32,956 nt of DNA from the NCBI RefSeq assembly GCF_014222285.1, contig NZ_JACKZS010000076.1, positions 1-32,956 on the forward strand, in the 5' to 3' direction. The translations under genes and the position numbers were made by a program. Shown in pieces: positions 30,950 through 32,956 of this stretch (its first letter is position 1; each line of letters starts with the position of its first letter). The notes under the pieces were generated by a model. The model searched no databases and was not told the DNA's origin. It saw only the letters and a program-made list of their open reading frames with translations. This DNA is from Nostoc sp. UCD121. Its GTDB lineage: Bacteria > Cyanobacteriota > Cyanobacteriia > Cyanobacteriales > Nostocaceae.

Positions 30950-31261
30950 TCAATTATGATCTATCCAAAAAACTTCTTCGTTAACCGCTACTATTTGCTT
31001 GTTCTTCAAGCTTTTATCAATTTGATAGTCTTCAAAGAAGTCTAAAATCTTCCGAATAACTTGCAGTGAGGTCGTTTCTCTTAGATCGCGTATTACTTTA
31101 ATTTGTAAAATTTGTTGCCAGTTGTAGTAAACCTCAAGGCTTTTTTTAACCCCTCCATCCCGCATTGGTTTAATCAGCCCTGAGCGCTCAAGTTACTGCA
31201 ACTGATTGGATGTTTCTCCAGTCAATTCCATCGTTTCTCGCCTAGTAAAATGCTTAATCAG
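30950..31261 (-). pseudogene. MerR-like regulator gene with an in-frame stop
   Basis: The minus strand encodes LIKHFTRRETMELTGETSNQ, LQ, then a TAA stop at 31193-31195, then LERSGLIKPMRDGGVKKSLE, VYYNWQQILQIKVIRDLRET and SLQVIRKILDFFEDYQID. The parts together read as the helix-turn-helix and linker of a MerR-family regulator, with LQ-Y-LERSGLIKP as the normal form; one base change of a Tyr codon (TAT or TAC to TAA) would explain the stop. No ATG is found at the front; the CTG at 31259-31261 follows GAGGAA at the right distance and may be a mutated start. The C-terminus also stops early, 71 codons after the second in-frame ATG. Confidence 0.65.
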
Positions 31262-31321
31262 GATCTTTTCCTCAGAAAATATTCAAACACGCAAAAATGA
31301 ATGTATTTGCTAGCATAATTA

Positions 31322-31469
31322 AGAGGATGTTTGAAAAGTCCTCCAGCGTGTTGTTTCACTACCCTGGCTACCGAGAAACTGCTACTAGCAGAGAATCGGA
31401 GTTTTGGGATTTGAGATTGCACCCCTGAGTGGCGCTTGAGCCTCAAGCTGAACTTTTCAAAGATACTCT
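31322..31469. mobile_element. MITE-like element with 20-bp terminal inverted repeats
   Basis: AGAGGATGTTTGAAAAGTCC at 31322-31341 matches the reverse complement of 31450-31469 at 17 of 20 positions. The 148-bp body has no coding sense. It is bounded by the broken MerR gene and the next rightward gene. The end sequence resembles ends of small transposons, but no target duplication can be set with confidence. Confidence 0.6.
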
Positions 31470-31520
31470 AAGAGAGTGAGCCAAGTAAGGGCTTGCGCCT
31501 TCTACATCTTTTTTGTTGAA

Positions 31521-32411
31521 ATGAGTAAAACACTAAATATTGATTTTTTTAAGGTTGTAATCCCTTTAGACATGAACTTAACTTTTGGAGAAGTTTTACA
31601 AAAAGTTATAACCCTACCTGCTGAACAAAGATTTAAAGAAGTTCGTCTACACCATCTATCTGTACATGAGGCTAACTTTGGATGGCAGCAGACATGGGAA
31701 GGAGAAATAGTTCGTATTCGGATGGATAATATACCCACTAAAGCTGATCTTGCAGGAAAAATAGAAGATTTCAAGCTAGCAGACGATGAAGGTATAGGTG
31801 AACAATCGGCATTTATATACCATCCAGATACAAATATTATGCTACTTCAATCTAACAAACATGGTGTATCACCAGGAAACTTTGCTCAATATTTTGAATT
31901 AATGATAGGCTCTAATGCTTCTATTTATATTGATCCAGTAATTCAGCTGGATGCGTTACAAAGATTGGAAAATATGAGCAAAGTAAAAAACTTTGATATT
32001 AGTATCGCTGCTTTAGAAGATATGAGCATTTTTGATAATAGCGGACTTGAAGAGTTTGCCAAACTTACTACGGTTTATCAAGCTCCCTCGATTAATATAG
32101 AGTTAAAGGTTTCTCGAAAAAAAAACTCATCTTTACCTGTAGAAAAAGTACGCAATGCAGCAAAATCATTGCTACGCATTTCTAATCAAAATCAAAATCA
32201 GGTAAAAAAAATAAGAATTTCGGGTTCTAGTGATGAAGATGATAGTTTATTTGTAGATTTATTGAAAGACAGAATGCGTGAATCTATACAAATTAATGCT
32301 TCAAAAAACCAACGTAATATTCCTTATATAGAACGCCAAAAAGCTTTACGGAATGCTTGGCAGAAACGAGAATCGGAAATATTAAAAACCTATAAAAAAT
32401 TAACTAATTAG
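31521..32411 (+). CDS. Soluble protein of a convergent gene pair (possibly DUF6731)
   Basis: A 296-residue protein from the ATG at 31521; a GTG fifteen codons earlier lies within the edge of a MITE and is less likely. The front MSKTLNIDFFKVVIP and the block VRIRMDNIPTKADLAGKIED, followed by LADDEGIGEQSAFIYHPDTN and IMLLQSNKHGVSPGNFAQYF, look like a domain of unknown function I know as DUF6731 (from memory, unverified). The centre includes a helical VKNFDISIAALEDM region and the C-terminus is basic and helical (NIPYIERQKALRNAWQKRES). No signal peptide or membrane segment. It ends convergent with a membrane-protein gene, overlapping by eight bases. AT-rich, A-run-rich composition differs from the dnaB operon. 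Confidence 0.7.
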   Translation: MSKTLNIDFFKVVIPLDMNLTFGEVLQKVITLPAEQRFKEVRLHHLSVHEANFGWQQTWEGEIVRIRMDNIPTKADLAGKIEDFKLADDEGIGEQSAFIYHPDTNIMLLQSNKHGVSPGNFAQYFELMIGSNASIYIDPVIQLDALQRLENMSKVKNFDISIAALEDMSIFDNSGLEEFAKLTTVYQAPSINIELKVSRKKNSSLPVEKVRNAAKSLLRISNQNQNQVKKIRISGSSDEDDSLFVDLLKDRMRESIQINASKNQRNIPYIERQKALRNAWQKRESEILKTYKKLTN

Positions 32412-32844
32412 CAGCACGTAGTATTGCAGCAAATACTCTAATAACTCTATAGCAACTAAGACCACATGTTAAAAGAGTAAATAACCAAATTGCAAAAGCT
32501 AACCATTCCCATGAGCCAAAATTTTTAATTTCAATAAATAAGCCCAAAAAGCTTAAAGATGCTAGCAGAAATGACCAGTTAATAGCATCCATAAAATAAT
32601 TTATTAACATAATGTACTTATTAGCATTCTTCATCTGCTTTATTACATTTGTATTGCCTATTGCAAACAATATTGACATTGCAGCAGCAAGAAAACCTAT
32701 TGCGATACTACTAAGTGTTGTGGCAGCAGAAAATATGTCTTTTAAAGAGCTTGGCAAAGCTTTACCCAGAGAAAACAAGCAATACAATATTGTAAAAGCT
32801 AATCCAAATGTTATAGGATACCATTTTTCTATATTTTTCTGCAT
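32404..32844 (-). CDS. Four-helix membrane protein of the convergent pair
   Basis: A 146-residue protein from the ATG at 32844, with CAGGTG six bases before it; an upstream TTG is less likely. Four hydrophobic spans are visible: PITFGLAFTILYCLFSLG, LSSIAIGFLAAAMSILFAIG, a long INYFMDAINWSFLLASLSFL with GLFIEI, and WEWLAFAIWLFTLLTCGLSC. Loops are short and basic on one side. No enzyme motif. It is an inner-membrane protein of unknown family. Stop codons of this gene and of the soluble gene share CTAATTAG. Small multi-span membrane proteins beside soluble DUF proteins are often effectors in defence modules; that is inference. Confidence 0.75.
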   Translation of the reverse strand: MQKNIEKWYPITFGLAFTILYCLFSLGKALPSSLKDIFSAATTLSSIAIGFLAAAMSILFAIGNTNVIKQMKNANKYIMLINYFMDAINWSFLLASLSFLGLFIEIKNFGSWEWLAFAIWLFTLLTCGLSCYRVIRVFAAILRAAN

Positions 32845-32865
32845 ATAAATCACCTGGCAACCCAA

Positions 32866-32956
32866 TTAAATATAGTATTTGTAAATATTTTACACTTTTT
32901 GTAGTACAGAAATACTGTAAAAAATGCAAAAATAATCAATCTTTAAAATCTTTAAT
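32866..32956. other. AT-rich end of window
   Basis: Only A/T-rich DNA is seen, including TACAGAAATACTGTA at 32904-32918, a near-dyad that may be part of the membrane-protein promoter. No gene. Confidence 0.4.

Overview
The window looks like filamentous, Nostoc-type cyanobacterial DNA. HIP1 octamers (GCGATCGC) recur through much of it, GCGTAGC-family and gaattc/ctgaattc-family short repeats are present, and many products are of kinds usually seen in Nostocales. No rRNA, tRNA or CRISPR array was seen. No databases were searched; family names come from motif recognition.

Region 1 (about 1-5900) is chromosomal-style: a WD40 protein cut by the window edge, a small zinc-ribbon protein, a translationally coupled pair ending in an HNH nuclease, a class I methyltransferase, an HU protein, a RibD/DHFR-like reductase and two small proteins. 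Its intergenic DNA is unusually structured. Two diverged copies of a ~190-205 bp element (2047-2250 and 4691-4879) share a strongly conserved hairpin, and a MITE-like 101 bp inverted-repeat element lies at 3874-3974.

Region 2 (about 6100-18500) is all on the minus strand. Transcription would run from a giant Ser/Thr-kinase/AAA/GAF/PAS/histidine-kinase fusion and its overlapping NarL-type response regulator, through DsbA, SDR and GMC oxidoreductases, to alpha/beta hydrolases and an intradiol ring-cleavage dioxygenase. The SDR/GMC stretch is visibly GC-richer than its surroundings, which suggests transfer of an oxidative or aromatic catabolic cluster. The distal half is decaying: a frameshift removes the catalytic end of one hydrolase, another hydrolase survives only as a 3' fragment, and a cupin gene only as its tail. 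GCGTAGC-family repeats appear inserted in frame in three genes.

Region 3 (about 18800-30900) resembles the core of a plasmid or integrated plasmid/phage-like element. It holds a plasmid-type DNA-binding protein, a 38-bp repeat array, a train of small cyanobacterial accessory genes, an MT-A70 methyltransferase, an Rpn-type nuclease inserted on the opposite strand, a Gp37/Gp68-like (DUF5131) protein, an HTH initiator-like protein, a DnaB helicase, an ASCH protein and a C5 cytosine methyltransferase. The initiator gene carries a G-run/dyad repeat array that could be an origin. The MT-A70, DUF5131, ASCH and C5-methyltransferase genes together suggest a nucleic-acid base-modification theme.

Region 4 (about 30900-32956) holds a perfect 15-bp palindrome, a MerR-like gene broken by a nonsense codon, a second MITE-like element, and a convergent pair: a soluble protein (possibly DUF6731) and a four-helix membrane protein. 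Their stop codons are formed by one shared palindromic octamer, CTAATTAG. This pair is a candidate for an undescribed accessory or defence module; that is inference from architecture and location.
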